Made by a program: the position numbers and the translations under genes
The notes under the pieces: model-generated
The model's input: only the letters and a program-made list of their open reading frames with translations
The model's database searches: none
Told to the model about the DNA's origin: nothing
Part shown: positions 1 to 6,338 of the stretch, piece after piece
Layout: every line of letters begins with the position of its first letter
Position numbering within the stretch: position 1 is the stretch's first letter
DNA from: CBDUQI01 sp965369325
GTDB taxonomy: Bacteria; Pseudomonadota; Gammaproteobacteria; Steroidobacterales; JBCBZW01
DNA: 12,631 nt
Assembly (NCBI GenBank): GCA_965369325.1
Contig: CBDUQI010000170.1
Location: 1-12,631 of the forward strand
Direction of reading: 5' to 3'

Positions 1-2212
1 GGCTGCGAGGATCGCCGCCCACGGCCGGGTTGGCACCGCGGAAGCCGTCCGCAGTCTCGTCCAACAGCAGGCCGGCACGGCCCACGACGTCAAGCTGAAT
101 GCGCCCACCACCGTAGTCGAACGGGTCAGCGACGGTCACACCGTCTTCTTTAAACATGGCCGTGGTGCCAGTGGTCATCATTGCGGATAACACTTCAGCC
201 GGGGTCCAGTCCGGATGGATGGACTTGATCAGCGTTGCGGAGCCGGTAGCGTGCGGGCTAGACATTGACGTCCCGCCAATGGCGCCGTACGCCGCAGGCA
301 CAGAGGCGGTCGGGTTGTCGAACGCCAGGCCGGAACCAGCCGCGAAGACGTCTACCCCGGGGACCGACACACTAGGTGCCAGGAAGTTAAACCCGGTGTA
401 AGGCCCGCGTGAGCTGAAGTCGGCCATGATGTCCGCTACATCCGGGTTGGAAACCGGCGTCAACGAGGCGGTGATTTCGCCAATGTGGCCGCTGCCACTC
501 AACACCCAGGTTTTAAGCGCGGCGCCGTTGACCTCATCCATATGGATGCCAGGACGGACAAACGGGTCCGCAACCACGCTGGTTGCGCCGCCCGCGATGT
601 TGATGAGTACGCAACCGGCGGCGCCGCCGTCAGCCACGTTGATGCACTTCTGAATACGGGCAATATCGCCACGCTCGCAGATCACAATCTCATCGCCGAC
701 AAAGGTACCTGCCGGGAACGGATTCAGACACTGCTCCGGGTTGGGATCGCCGTTGCTGTAGTTACCTGCCCAAACGATCGGGCCGGTGTAACCACCGGAG
801 AAGCCTTCACCCACCAGCATGCTCGGGGGCGTGGTATCGCCGCCGCTCATGCCCTGCATGTGTTTTTCGGGAATATCGCGATCGTGCGTGCTGGCTGCCA
901 CACCGGTAACCCAGGGACCATTGCCAGCCGCCTCGGCGGTGCCTGCACCCGGGCCAGAGTTACCGGCGGAGTTCTGAATCATGATGCCGGCCGCGCGCCC
1001 GTTCAGGAAGGCGTCGGCGACAGGCTCGTTCCAGGGATTGCCACCGCCGGAACCAATGGAGTGATTAAGTGCATCTACACCGTCGTTGATCGCGGTGTCT
1101 ACGGCTGCGACACGATCCGCCGCACCACAGGTCGGCGCACATACCTTGTACGCAATCAGGTTAGCGTGAGGGGCGACACCTGAGATGGTGCCCAGCGTCA
1201 CGCCAACGTCATTGCCCAGGAAGTCAGTGAACGGCGGGTCAGTCACAAAGTTACCAGCCGCGGTGCTGCCCACGTGCGAGCCGTGGCCATCGGTATCTTT
1301 CGAGGACGGATCACCCGGCTGGGTGAGCGGATCCGCGCCGCCAAATGCTTCGAGGAAAGCGTAGCTGCCGACCAGCTTGTCGTTACACAGGCCTTGGAAG
1401 TCCAGACACTCGCCGACATATGTACCCGCGCCGAAAGGGTTGACTGGCGCGTAACCATCATCGCCCACCGATGCAAAGGAGGGGTGGGTGTGGTTAACGC
1501 CGGTATCGATGATACCGACCAGCATGCCCTCGCCCATCGAGCCAGCCAGGCCCGTGCCTGATCCGTCCCAGATGCTCGGTGCGCCGATAAAGCTCACTGA
1601 GTTAGCGGTGTCAATGCTGTCCATGCGATCGCGCGTGATGCGAACAACGCCGTCCATGGAGGCTGCGCGGGTCGCTTCAGTCTGGCTCAAACGCAGCACA
1701 ACGCCATTCAAGGCGTTGGTGAAGGAGTAGCTTTGCGCAGAAGCCCGACCAATCTGGGTATCCAGTGAGGCCTTGAAGTCTTCCTGCTTCGCCTGCAGAT
1801 AACCGCGGTAAGCCACCGATGCAGCCGCGCTGGTATCCAGCTTGCCGCTGGCGCGAGTAGCGCTGCGAGACTTGCCCGCGCTGCGCTCGACACCGACTGC
1901 TGTCGCCTCGTAACCATTCACGCCACCACGATAGGTCGGCAGCGGAGCGTCGGCCAATTCGATGATGTACAGATGCTGTCCGGTCAGCCCTTTTTCTGGT
2001 GCGAACTGTGCCCGCTGCTTGTCCACGACCAACACTGCCGCATCCGCCGGCTGCAAATCAGCGCGGTTGAAACGAATAGTCTTCTTCACAGAGTCGATCG
2101 GGTCCAGCCCGGTAAACGCAACATCTCCGGTCCCTGCCTGAGCTGCCGAACCGGCGGCTACAGCCAACAGAGCGCTGGAGAGGGCAGTTAATATTCTTTT
2201 CACTTTAGCCAT
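1..2212 (-). CDS. Secreted S8 (subtilisin-family) serine protease with PA domain, C-terminus beyond window
   Basis: The frame is open for 737 codons from ATG 2212 to the window edge with no stop, so the gene is 3'-partial. Residues 1-26 form a Sec signal peptide (basic MAKVKR, hydrophobic core, Ala-rich AQA cleavage site). Residues about 78-200 look like an I9-type inhibitory propeptide. The peptidase domain has all catalytic parts: Asp236 in GIIDTGVNHTHP, His310 in DTDGHGSHVGS, oxyanion Asn418 in NSAGNSGPG and Ser649 in GGTSMSSPHATG. A protease-associated (PA) domain is inserted at about 465-585, between the His/Asn and Ser segments, as in many large secreted subtilases. It contains several Cys (495, 512, 523, 534) that may form disulfides. 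The family hydrolyses proteins outside the cytoplasm after removing its own propeptide. The substrate is unknown. It is a separate transcription unit, 523 bases downstream of the terminator of the VPLPA gene. GTG 2203 is a plausible alternative start. Family assignment is firm; any link with exosortase sorting is inference. Confidence 0.95.
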   Translation of the reverse strand, partial: MAKVKRILTALSSALLAVAAGSAAQAGTGDVAFTGLDPIDSVKKTIRFNRADLQPADAAVLVVDKQRAQFAPEKGLTGQHLYIIELADAPLPTYRGGVNGYEATAVGVERSAGKSRSATRASGKLDTSAAASVAYRGYLQAKQEDFKASLDTQIGRASAQSYSFTNALNGVVLRLSQTEATRAASMDGVVRITRDRMDSIDTANSVSFIGAPSIWDGSGTGLAGSMGEGMLVGIIDTGVNHTHPSFASVGDDGYAPVNPFGAGTYVGECLDFQGLCNDKLVGSYAFLEAFGGADPLTQPGDPSSKDTDGHGSHVGSTAAGNFVTDPPFTDFLGNDVGVTLGTISGVAPHANLIAYKVCAPTCGAADRVAAVDTAINDGVDALNHSIGSGGGNPWNEPVADAFLNGRAAGIMIQNSAGNSGPGAGTAEAAGNGPWVTGVAASTHDRDIPEKHMQGMSGGDTTPPSMLVGEGFSGGYTGPIVWAGNYSNGDPNPEQCLNPFPAGTFVGDEIVICERGDIARIQKCINVADGGAAGCVLINIAGGATSVVADPFVRPGIHMDEVNGAALKTWVLSGSGHIGEITASLTPVSNPDVADIMADFSSRGPYTGFNFLAPSVSVPGVDVFAAGSGLAFDNPTASVPAAYGAIGGTSMSSPHATGSATLIKSIHPDWTPAEVLSAMMTTGTTAMFKEDGVTVADPFDYGGGRIQLDVVGRAGLLLDETADGFRGANPAVGGDPRS

Positions 2213-2219
2213 CCTCTTT
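2213..2219 (-). promoter_or_regulatory. Ribosome binding site that bears on the protease start
   Basis: On the minus strand AAAGAGG lies directly against ATG 2212, leaving no spacer, which is too close for normal initiation at that ATG. The same GAGG stands 9 bases before an in-frame GTG at 2203 (codon 4), a good spacing. Starting there gives a signal peptide beginning MKRILTALSS, which is typical. The two starts differ by only three residues. Confidence 0.5.
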
Positions 2220-2735
2220 AGGTGCCAAAATTAAGCGATTCGCGCTCCCCAACGCGAACAGCATGTTTTCATCTGTCATCAGAGGACGATCAACGGGTAG
2301 TTACGCGAATCTTCCTCGTCATCAACTTCATCATATTTGGCCAGGTCATGTTGAGTCATCACAATGGTGTTCGGCCGAACACGTCCGTATTGAAATCCAC
2401 ACGATTTCGAACGCGCTCATTGGCAGGTCCACGATCAATCCCCAAGATCACCCCATCGCATGTGCGAATGGCCTATCCAACTTTACTGTTGGTTATTTGC
2501 TGGCACGTCTCGTCAGCATGTGCCGAATTATTGGTCTTCTCGCTGACGTCGTTACCAGCGAAACCGTATCCGTTTTACAGGAAATGTGACCCAGTTGCCA
2601 GTCAAACCGACACTTTATTGACGCATTTTCTACTTATACGACACGCCCTTCGCCAAAGCTGCGACCGGCCGAACTGCACCTTATGCAAACTGGCCGGTTG
2701 AGCACACCTTCCGAACAGTAAACGGCGGGCAACAA
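2220..2735. other. Long intergenic region upstream of the protease
   Basis: About 520 bases separate the terminator of the VPLPA-protein gene from the protease start. Short open frames on the plus strand here (for example 2222-2701) have low-complexity, unfamilial translations and no convincing ribosome binding site. They are not accepted as genes. The region holds a 16-base perfect palindrome (2367-2382) and a 7-base inverted repeat, ACCGGCC at 2664-2670 with GGCCGGT at 2692-2698. It must contain the protease promoter, but I found no convincing sigma-70 or sigma-54 promoter by eye. It is visibly less GC-rich than the genes. Confidence 0.6.
2367..2382. repeat. 16-base perfect palindrome, possible operator
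   Basis: GTGTTCGGCCGAACAC equals its own reverse complement. It lies about 155 bases upstream of the protease start in otherwise unassigned DNA, with no U-tract, so a transcription-factor dimer site is more likely than a terminator. No known regulator can be named from the sequence alone. Confidence 0.4.
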
Positions 2736-2736
2736 A

Positions 2737-2758
2737 AAACCCGCCAAAAGGCGGGTTT
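2737..2758 (-). terminator. Rho-independent terminator of the VPLPA-CTERM gene
   Basis: On the minus strand the sequence reads CCCGCC-TTTT-GGCGGG followed by six T residues, with AAA/TTT extending the stem: a classic intrinsic terminator. It lies 42 bases after the TAA of the VPLPA-CTERM gene. The complementary strand also has As before and Ts after the stem, so weak activity in the other direction is possible. Confidence 0.85.
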
Positions 2759-2763
2759 CTTGC

Positions 2764-2783
2764 CGAGCCGGAGAACCGACTCG
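2764..2783 (-). other. Second stem-loop between stop codon and terminator
   Basis: On the minus strand CGAGTCGG-TTCT-CCGGCTCG forms an 8-base-pair stem (one G-U pair) with a 4-base loop. It lies between the stop codon of the VPLPA-CTERM gene and the intrinsic terminator. No T-run follows it. It may protect the 3' end of the transcript or help termination. Confidence 0.5.
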
Positions 2784-2800
2784 AAGTAGCTTGTAACTAC

Positions 2801-3412
2801 TTAGCTTTTGCGACGGAAGCCGAGCAGTGAGCCCAGACCAGCCAGCAAGAACCAAGCAGCAGCCGGCAGCGGAACTGCAGCGGCAGCAACGGTCGTACCA
2901 TTCAGCTCGAGACCGGCGCAATCCGGAACGAACAGGCAGGCAAACGGACCGCCAGCACCACCAGCAGCAATGCCGATGTCGGTCAGACCATCGTCGTCAC
3001 CACCAATGATGGTGAACTGGAAGGTTGCAACCGTAACCGGCTGACCGAGCAGGCCAATACCGGTGAAGTCACCAGCAGCCCCTTCGATCGAACCACCACC
3101 TTCGTCAACCAACACCGGGTCCAGCACGATGCACTGGCTGGTGGGAAGGTCACAAGGCTGGCCTGCAATGTCTACCAAAACGTAGGTGAAGCTGTCGTCA
3201 ACGTAATCAAGGACGGCACTGTCATAATCAATGATGAAACCACCACCGAGAATTGGGTTACCCACCCCATCGAACGACAACGTCACCGTTACGGTGTCAC
3301 CGACTTCTGATCCGGTTGCTTCGGCGGTCAGATCAATGCTGATTGCGCTGGCCTGGCCTGCTGCGACGAGTAGTGCCGCACCGAGGAGCCGTGAAAAAAA
3401 CTTCTTCGTCAT
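2801..3412 (-). CDS. VPLPA-CTERM sorting-domain protein with cohesin-like domain
   Basis: This is a 203-residue exported protein. Residues 1-23 are a Sec signal peptide (MTKKFFSRLL, hydrophobic core, cleavage after ASA). Residues about 24-140 resemble a cohesin-like beta-sandwich: EVGDTVTVTLSFDGV, then GGGFIIDYDSAVLDYVD. Two close Cys pairs (87/94 and 159/165) may form disulfides. The tail is a textbook tripartite exosortase signal: VPLPA at 180-184, a hydrophobic helix at 185-198, and a basic end (FRRKS). VPLPA-CTERM proteins are the known substrates attributed to exosortase D, whose gene lies about 4.6 kb upstream on the same strand. The start at 3412 is chosen because GGGAGA stands 8 bases before it and the signal peptide begins there. 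The frame stays open upstream to 3568, but that part overlaps the sigma-54 promoter and has no export signal. The likely role is an envelope or matrix adhesive protein; the ligand is unknown. Confidence 0.92.
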   Translation of the reverse strand: MTKKFFSRLLGAALLVAAGQASAISIDLTAEATGSEVGDTVTVTLSFDGVGNPILGGGFIIDYDSAVLDYVDDSFTYVLVDIAGQPCDLPTSQCIVLDPVLVDEGGGSIEGAAGDFTGIGLLGQPVTVATFQFTIIGGDDDGLTDIGIAAGGAGGPFACLFVPDCAGLELNGTTVAAAAVPLPAAAWFLLAGLGSLLGFRRKS

Positions 3413-3420
3413 CTGAAATA

Positions 3421-3426
3421 TCTCCC
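3421..3426 (-). promoter_or_regulatory. Ribosome binding site fixing the VPLPA-protein start
   Basis: GGGAGA on the minus strand lies 8 bases before ATG 3412. This supports that ATG over the more distant in-frame ATG at 3568. Confidence 0.8.
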
Positions 3427-3548
3427 TGCTAACTATTCTTAGCGATGTCTTCCAAAGAGTCTTACTAACCCGCAACTGCGCACCCCACGAGGCGGTATCG
3501 CCGTTCGGCCGAGGGCAGAGCTGGACGCTCTCATCAATATAAGCGAAA

Positions 3549-3563
3549 GCAAGTAGCGTGCCA
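3549..3563 (-). promoter_or_regulatory. Sigma-54 (RpoN) -24/-12 promoter of the VPLPA-CTERM gene
   Basis: The minus strand reads TTGGCACGCTACTTGCT, matching the RpoN consensus (YTGGCACG-N4-TTGCW) at the -24 element (TGGCACG) and the -12 element (TTGC) with exact spacing. The start of transcription would fall near 3538, giving a leader of about 125 bases before ATG 3412. Exosortase/PEP-CTERM systems are known to be controlled by the PrsK/PrsR two-component system acting with RpoN on genes for sorted proteins. Neither PrsK nor PrsR is in this window. Confidence 0.88.
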
Positions 3564-3569
3564 AACACT

Positions 3570-3582
3570 TAAATTGCTGATT
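3570..3582 (-). promoter_or_regulatory. Possible IHF site just upstream of the sigma-54 promoter
   Basis: On the minus strand AATCAGCAATTTA matches the IHF consensus WATCAA-N4-TTR with one mismatch. It sits directly upstream of the -24 element, where DNA bending often helps sigma-54 activators reach the polymerase. Such short matches are common by chance. Confidence 0.25.
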
Positions 3583-3720
3583 CTACTCCAGTTACCTTTC
3601 TCTGCTACGGCAACGACGACCCAGTTTGTAAAGTTTACCGACAATATATCGATGCGCTTATGGGTCGGACGCCGTGCTGCAATCCCCTAAACTCACATAG
3701 ACTCCGTTTCCGGACTCCAG

Positions 3721-3780
3721 GCACGAATAGTAGGACGCTGGCTCAGTGAACGCAAGTCTGGGCGCCATTAATATTCGTGC
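3721..3780. repeat. 9-base inverted repeat, possible activator-binding region
   Basis: GCACGAATA at 3721-3729 is repeated in perfect inverted form as TATTCGTGC at 3772-3780, with 42 bases between the arms. The loop is too long and there is no T-run, so it does not look like a terminator. It lies about 160-230 bases upstream of the sigma-54 promoter, the usual distance for enhancer-binding-protein sites. Binding by a regulator such as PrsR is inference. Confidence 0.4.
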
Positions 3781-3824
3781 ACAAAGGTGGCTGCAACGCT
3801 CCTGACGCGCAACCTGCCCGCGCC

Positions 3825-6218
3825 TTACAGTTTGGCCAGCGTAGAGCGTGCTTCTTCAAGGCCGAAGAATCCGTCTCCGCTGTTGTCTATCGCAGCCTGT
3901 AACTCCCGGCGCGCCAACTCCTTACGCTCGGTTTCAAAATAAGCCATTCCCAGGTGGTAACGCAATTGCGGCACTTGCCCAGCACCCTGCACGGCCTCTT
4001 CCAGTAATGGGACCGCCGTGTCCACGTTACCCAGGCGATAGTGCACCCAGCCCAGGGTATCTAGAAACAGTGGGTTACTGGTGCCTTCAAACCGCCGGGC
4101 TACCCGCAAAGCGTACTCCAACCGTTCTGTCTCCGGCGCGTGGTCGGCAATCAGCGCGGCAAGATTGTTGGCGGCAACGGTCGAGGCCGCATCACTGCTC
4201 AGCACGGTTTCGTACAATTCCATCGCCTGCGGGAAATCCTGCTTGCGCTCGTATACCCCGGCCAGCAACAGCTGCATTTGGTTATTGCCCGGAACCGCGT
4301 CCAGACCGCGCTTGCAGACCTGGATCGCGCCATCGGTGTCGTTCCCCTGCAGATAAACACCCGTGAGGTCACGGTACGCCGGCAGCCAACTTGGATTAAT
4401 CGATATCGCCTGCTCGAATGCCGCCTTTGCCAGCACCCAGCGCTTGAGACGGGCATTTACCTGACCAATCAATGTATGCGCGTGAAAGCTTTTCGGCTGC
4501 GCGGCGACATATCGCTCCAGGTAGGTAAGCGCTTCGGTCTCCCGCTCCATCGCCGACAAGCTGCCCACCAACCCGGACAGCGCTTCGATTGAGCTCTCCC
4601 GTTCCGCCAAGCCTTTGGAGTAGCGATCAACGGCGTTGGGGAAGTCGCGCTGGGCTTGAAAGATGCGCCCCTCCAGGTAGTGCCCCAGATGGGCCTGCCC
4701 TTCGATACTGGTAATCCGCTCGGCGAATTCCATTGCCGGTCCCCACTTCTCTTGCCGTACCAGTACGTCAACCAGCAGACGAATGGTGCCCACATCCTGG
4801 CCTTCGCGTGTATTCAACGCGCCGAGCAGCAGGATCTCCGCATCGGCCCACTGCTCTTTTTTAACCAGCAGCCGCGCCAGCGACAGTCGTCCCGAGACGT
4901 TGTTGGGATGCTCCTGGACCAGCTCGCGGAAGCGCTCCTCGGCGAGGTTCTCATCGCCGTTGCGCAAGTGCGCCTGACCGAGCAGCGTAAGCGCTTTATC
5001 GTTGTTCGGCTCGTTGCGGCGCACCGTGCGCAGATCGGCGATTGCCGATTCCAACTCGCCATCGTCCATCATCATGGCGGCCCGCATCAGCAGTGATGAG
5101 GTATTGGTCGCATCCTGCGCCATCACCTCATCCACCAGCACGCGTGCTTTGTTTACATCGCGTGAGCGCAAGTGCAGTGTGGCAAGTTTGTTGCGTGCTT
5201 CCAATCCCTGAGAGCCAACGCCATCGATGTCGATGATGCCACGGTAAATGTCCTCCGCCTCGCCGCCACGCTGAGTGGCCTCGTAAAGGCGCGCCAGAGC
5301 GAAACGAAAGCGGTGTACATCCGGCTCCTGAACGACAAACGCCTTAAGCATCTCCTCGGCCTGCTCCGGGGCACGGAAGTTGGCCAGCAACTCGGCCAGC
5401 TTTAGTTTGACGGTGATGTCATCCGGGTAGTTGGCCATCATCGAACGTAGCTCGCGCTCAGCCTCATCCGTGCGCCCCTGCTGGGAGTAGAACTCCGTGA
5501 GCTTGTAGCGGATGCCCTTCTCTTGTGGATACTTAGCGATCATATCCTGCAGGCTGCTTTCCACCTCATCCCAGCGGCCCTGCCGCTCGAGCAGACCGAC
5601 CAGTAGCAGGCGCAAAGCGGCCGAGTCAGGATTGGCGGTGATTCCCGAGCGCAAAGCGGCCAGGGCATTTTCCGGCTCGCCCGGCATGAACAGCGATGCC
5701 AGCAGCGAGACTGCAGCCACATCGCCCGGGTGCTCACGCAGCACTTCACGCACTTGAGCCCGCGCCTGATCGGGCTCCCCGGACTCGCGCAACAACGAGG
5801 CCTGCAGCACGCGCGCACCCACGTGATTGGGGTCGATTGCCAGCACCGCGTCCACCTGCTCGCGCGAACGATCCAGGAACTCCGGGCCAACACCCTTCAA
5901 CCCGAGGTAGACCACACCAAGCTTCACCCGGGCATCGGTATTGTTCGGGTCCAGTTCGGTTACCGAACGCAACTGGTTGAACATCATTTGCCAGCGCTGA
6001 TCCCGCTCGGCGATCTCCGCCAGCATCAACCGCGCCTCGGCGCTTTTCGGGTTAATCTGCAGGGTATTCTTCAGGTCGAGCTCTGCTTTTACATAGTCTT
6101 CGGCCTCCATTGAGGCCCGGGCCCGTTCCAGATACTGCTCCGCACGGTCCTCTGCACTGCCACATGCCACCAGCATGGCGGCGGAGACGGCGATCAGAAC
6201 CAATCTGCCAAAGTTCAT
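3825..6218 (-). CDS. prsT: PrsT-like TPR-repeat lipoprotein of exosortase systems
   Basis: The product is 797 residues. It starts with a lipoprotein signal, MNFGRLVLIAVSAAMLVAC, with lipobox LVAC and lipidated Cys19, so it should be anchored in a membrane on the periplasmic side. The rest, from about residue 27, is tetratricopeptide repeats, with room for about twenty. Examples are the first unit, starting AEQYLERARASMEAEDYVKA, and repeated A-x-x-P helix ends such as INPKSAEA, LDPNNTDA and IDPNHVGA. Size, lipoprotein start and opening repeat match PrsT, the TPR protein of XrtA/PEP-CTERM loci, whose members are usually somewhat longer. TPR proteins of this kind scaffold envelope polysaccharide assembly or export machinery; the partner is not shown here. 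AAGGGAG stands 5 bases before the ATG. It follows the transferase gene by 120 bases, so it may be in the same operon or have its own promoter. The exact name prsT is likely rather than certain. Confidence 0.85.
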   Translation of the reverse strand: MNFGRLVLIAVSAAMLVACGSAEDRAEQYLERARASMEAEDYVKAELDLKNTLQINPKSAEARLMLAEIAERDQRWQMMFNQLRSVTELDPNNTDARVKLGVVYLGLKGVGPEFLDRSREQVDAVLAIDPNHVGARVLQASLLRESGEPDQARAQVREVLREHPGDVAAVSLLASLFMPGEPENALAALRSGITANPDSAALRLLLVGLLERQGRWDEVESSLQDMIAKYPQEKGIRYKLTEFYSQQGRTDEAERELRSMMANYPDDITVKLKLAELLANFRAPEQAEEMLKAFVVQEPDVHRFRFALARLYEATQRGGEAEDIYRGIIDIDGVGSQGLEARNKLATLHLRSRDVNKARVLVDEVMAQDATNTSSLLMRAAMMMDDGELESAIADLRTVRRNEPNNDKALTLLGQAHLRNGDENLAEERFRELVQEHPNNVSGRLSLARLLVKKEQWADAEILLLGALNTREGQDVGTIRLLVDVLVRQEKWGPAMEFAERITSIEGQAHLGHYLEGRIFQAQRDFPNAVDRYSKGLAERESSIEALSGLVGSLSAMERETEALTYLERYVAAQPKSFHAHTLIGQVNARLKRWVLAKAAFEQAISINPSWLPAYRDLTGVYLQGNDTDGAIQVCKRGLDAVPGNNQMQLLLAGVYERKQDFPQAMELYETVLSSDAASTVAANNLAALIADHAPETERLEYALRVARRFEGTSNPLFLDTLGWVHYRLGNVDTAVPLLEEAVQGAGQVPQLRYHLGMAYFETERKELARRELQAAIDNSGDGFFGLEEARSTLAKL

Positions 6219-6338
6219 TTTGACTCCCTTGAAAATGCTGCTTAGCTGCCCCCAAGCGTCCCCGACACCGAAGCACAGCCGAAAAATATCAACTAGACAG
6301 TTTACACAACATTGGGCCGCGGTGCGGTGTCGAACCGC
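6219..6338. other. 120-base spacer before the TPR gene
   Basis: The spacer between the transferase stop and the TPR gene contains a short stem (GCGGT 6324-6328 with ACCGC 6334-6338) right after the stop codon. It has no T-run, so it is not a convincing terminator. A weak sigma-70-like pair (TTGTGT, then TATTTT 15 bases on) can be seen on the minus strand, but it is poor. Confidence 0.4.

Larger units (their letters stand above)
3413..3824. other. Intergenic regulatory region between the TPR gene and the VPLPA gene
   Basis: These 412 bases hold no gene. They contain the sigma-54 promoter, the leader of the VPLPA gene, a possible IHF site, a small palindrome GTAAA-G-TTTAC at 3628-3638, and the 9-base inverted repeat at 3721-3780. 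I see no clear intrinsic terminator for the upstream TPR gene. Confidence 0.7.

Noticed and set aside
485..1183. Plus-strand open frame of 232 codons
   Set aside because: It is antisense to the S8 protease, whose triad and PA domain are unmistakable; the plus-strand translation is His/Arg/Ala-rich shadow sequence.
2222..2227. TGGCAC on the minus strand just before the protease start as a sigma-54 promoter
   Set aside because: The -12 position reads GAGG rather than TTGC, and it overlaps the ribosome binding site.
2458..2528. Repeated GCATGTGC (near 2459 and 2516) as a CRISPR-like or regulatory array
   Set aside because: There are only two short imperfect copies with no regular spacing or further units.
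2222..2701. Plus-strand open frames of 159 and 108 codons in the region upstream of the protease
   Set aside because: The two overlap in different frames, show no recognisable domain or good ribosome binding site, and lie in a region expected to be regulatory.
3413..3568. Upstream extension of the VPLPA-CTERM protein to the ATG at 3568
   Set aside because: The extension would cover the sigma-54 promoter, would bury the signal peptide 52 residues inside the protein, and lacks the good ribosome site found before ATG 3412.
6248..6263. GGGGACG-N4-GGGGC on the minus strand upstream of the TPR gene as a sigma-54 promoter
   Set aside because: Only the GG-N10-GC core fits; both elements deviate too much from consensus to call.
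6324..6338. Stem-loop after the WecA-type gene as an intrinsic terminator
   Set aside because: The stem is only 5 base pairs and no T-run follows on the minus strand.
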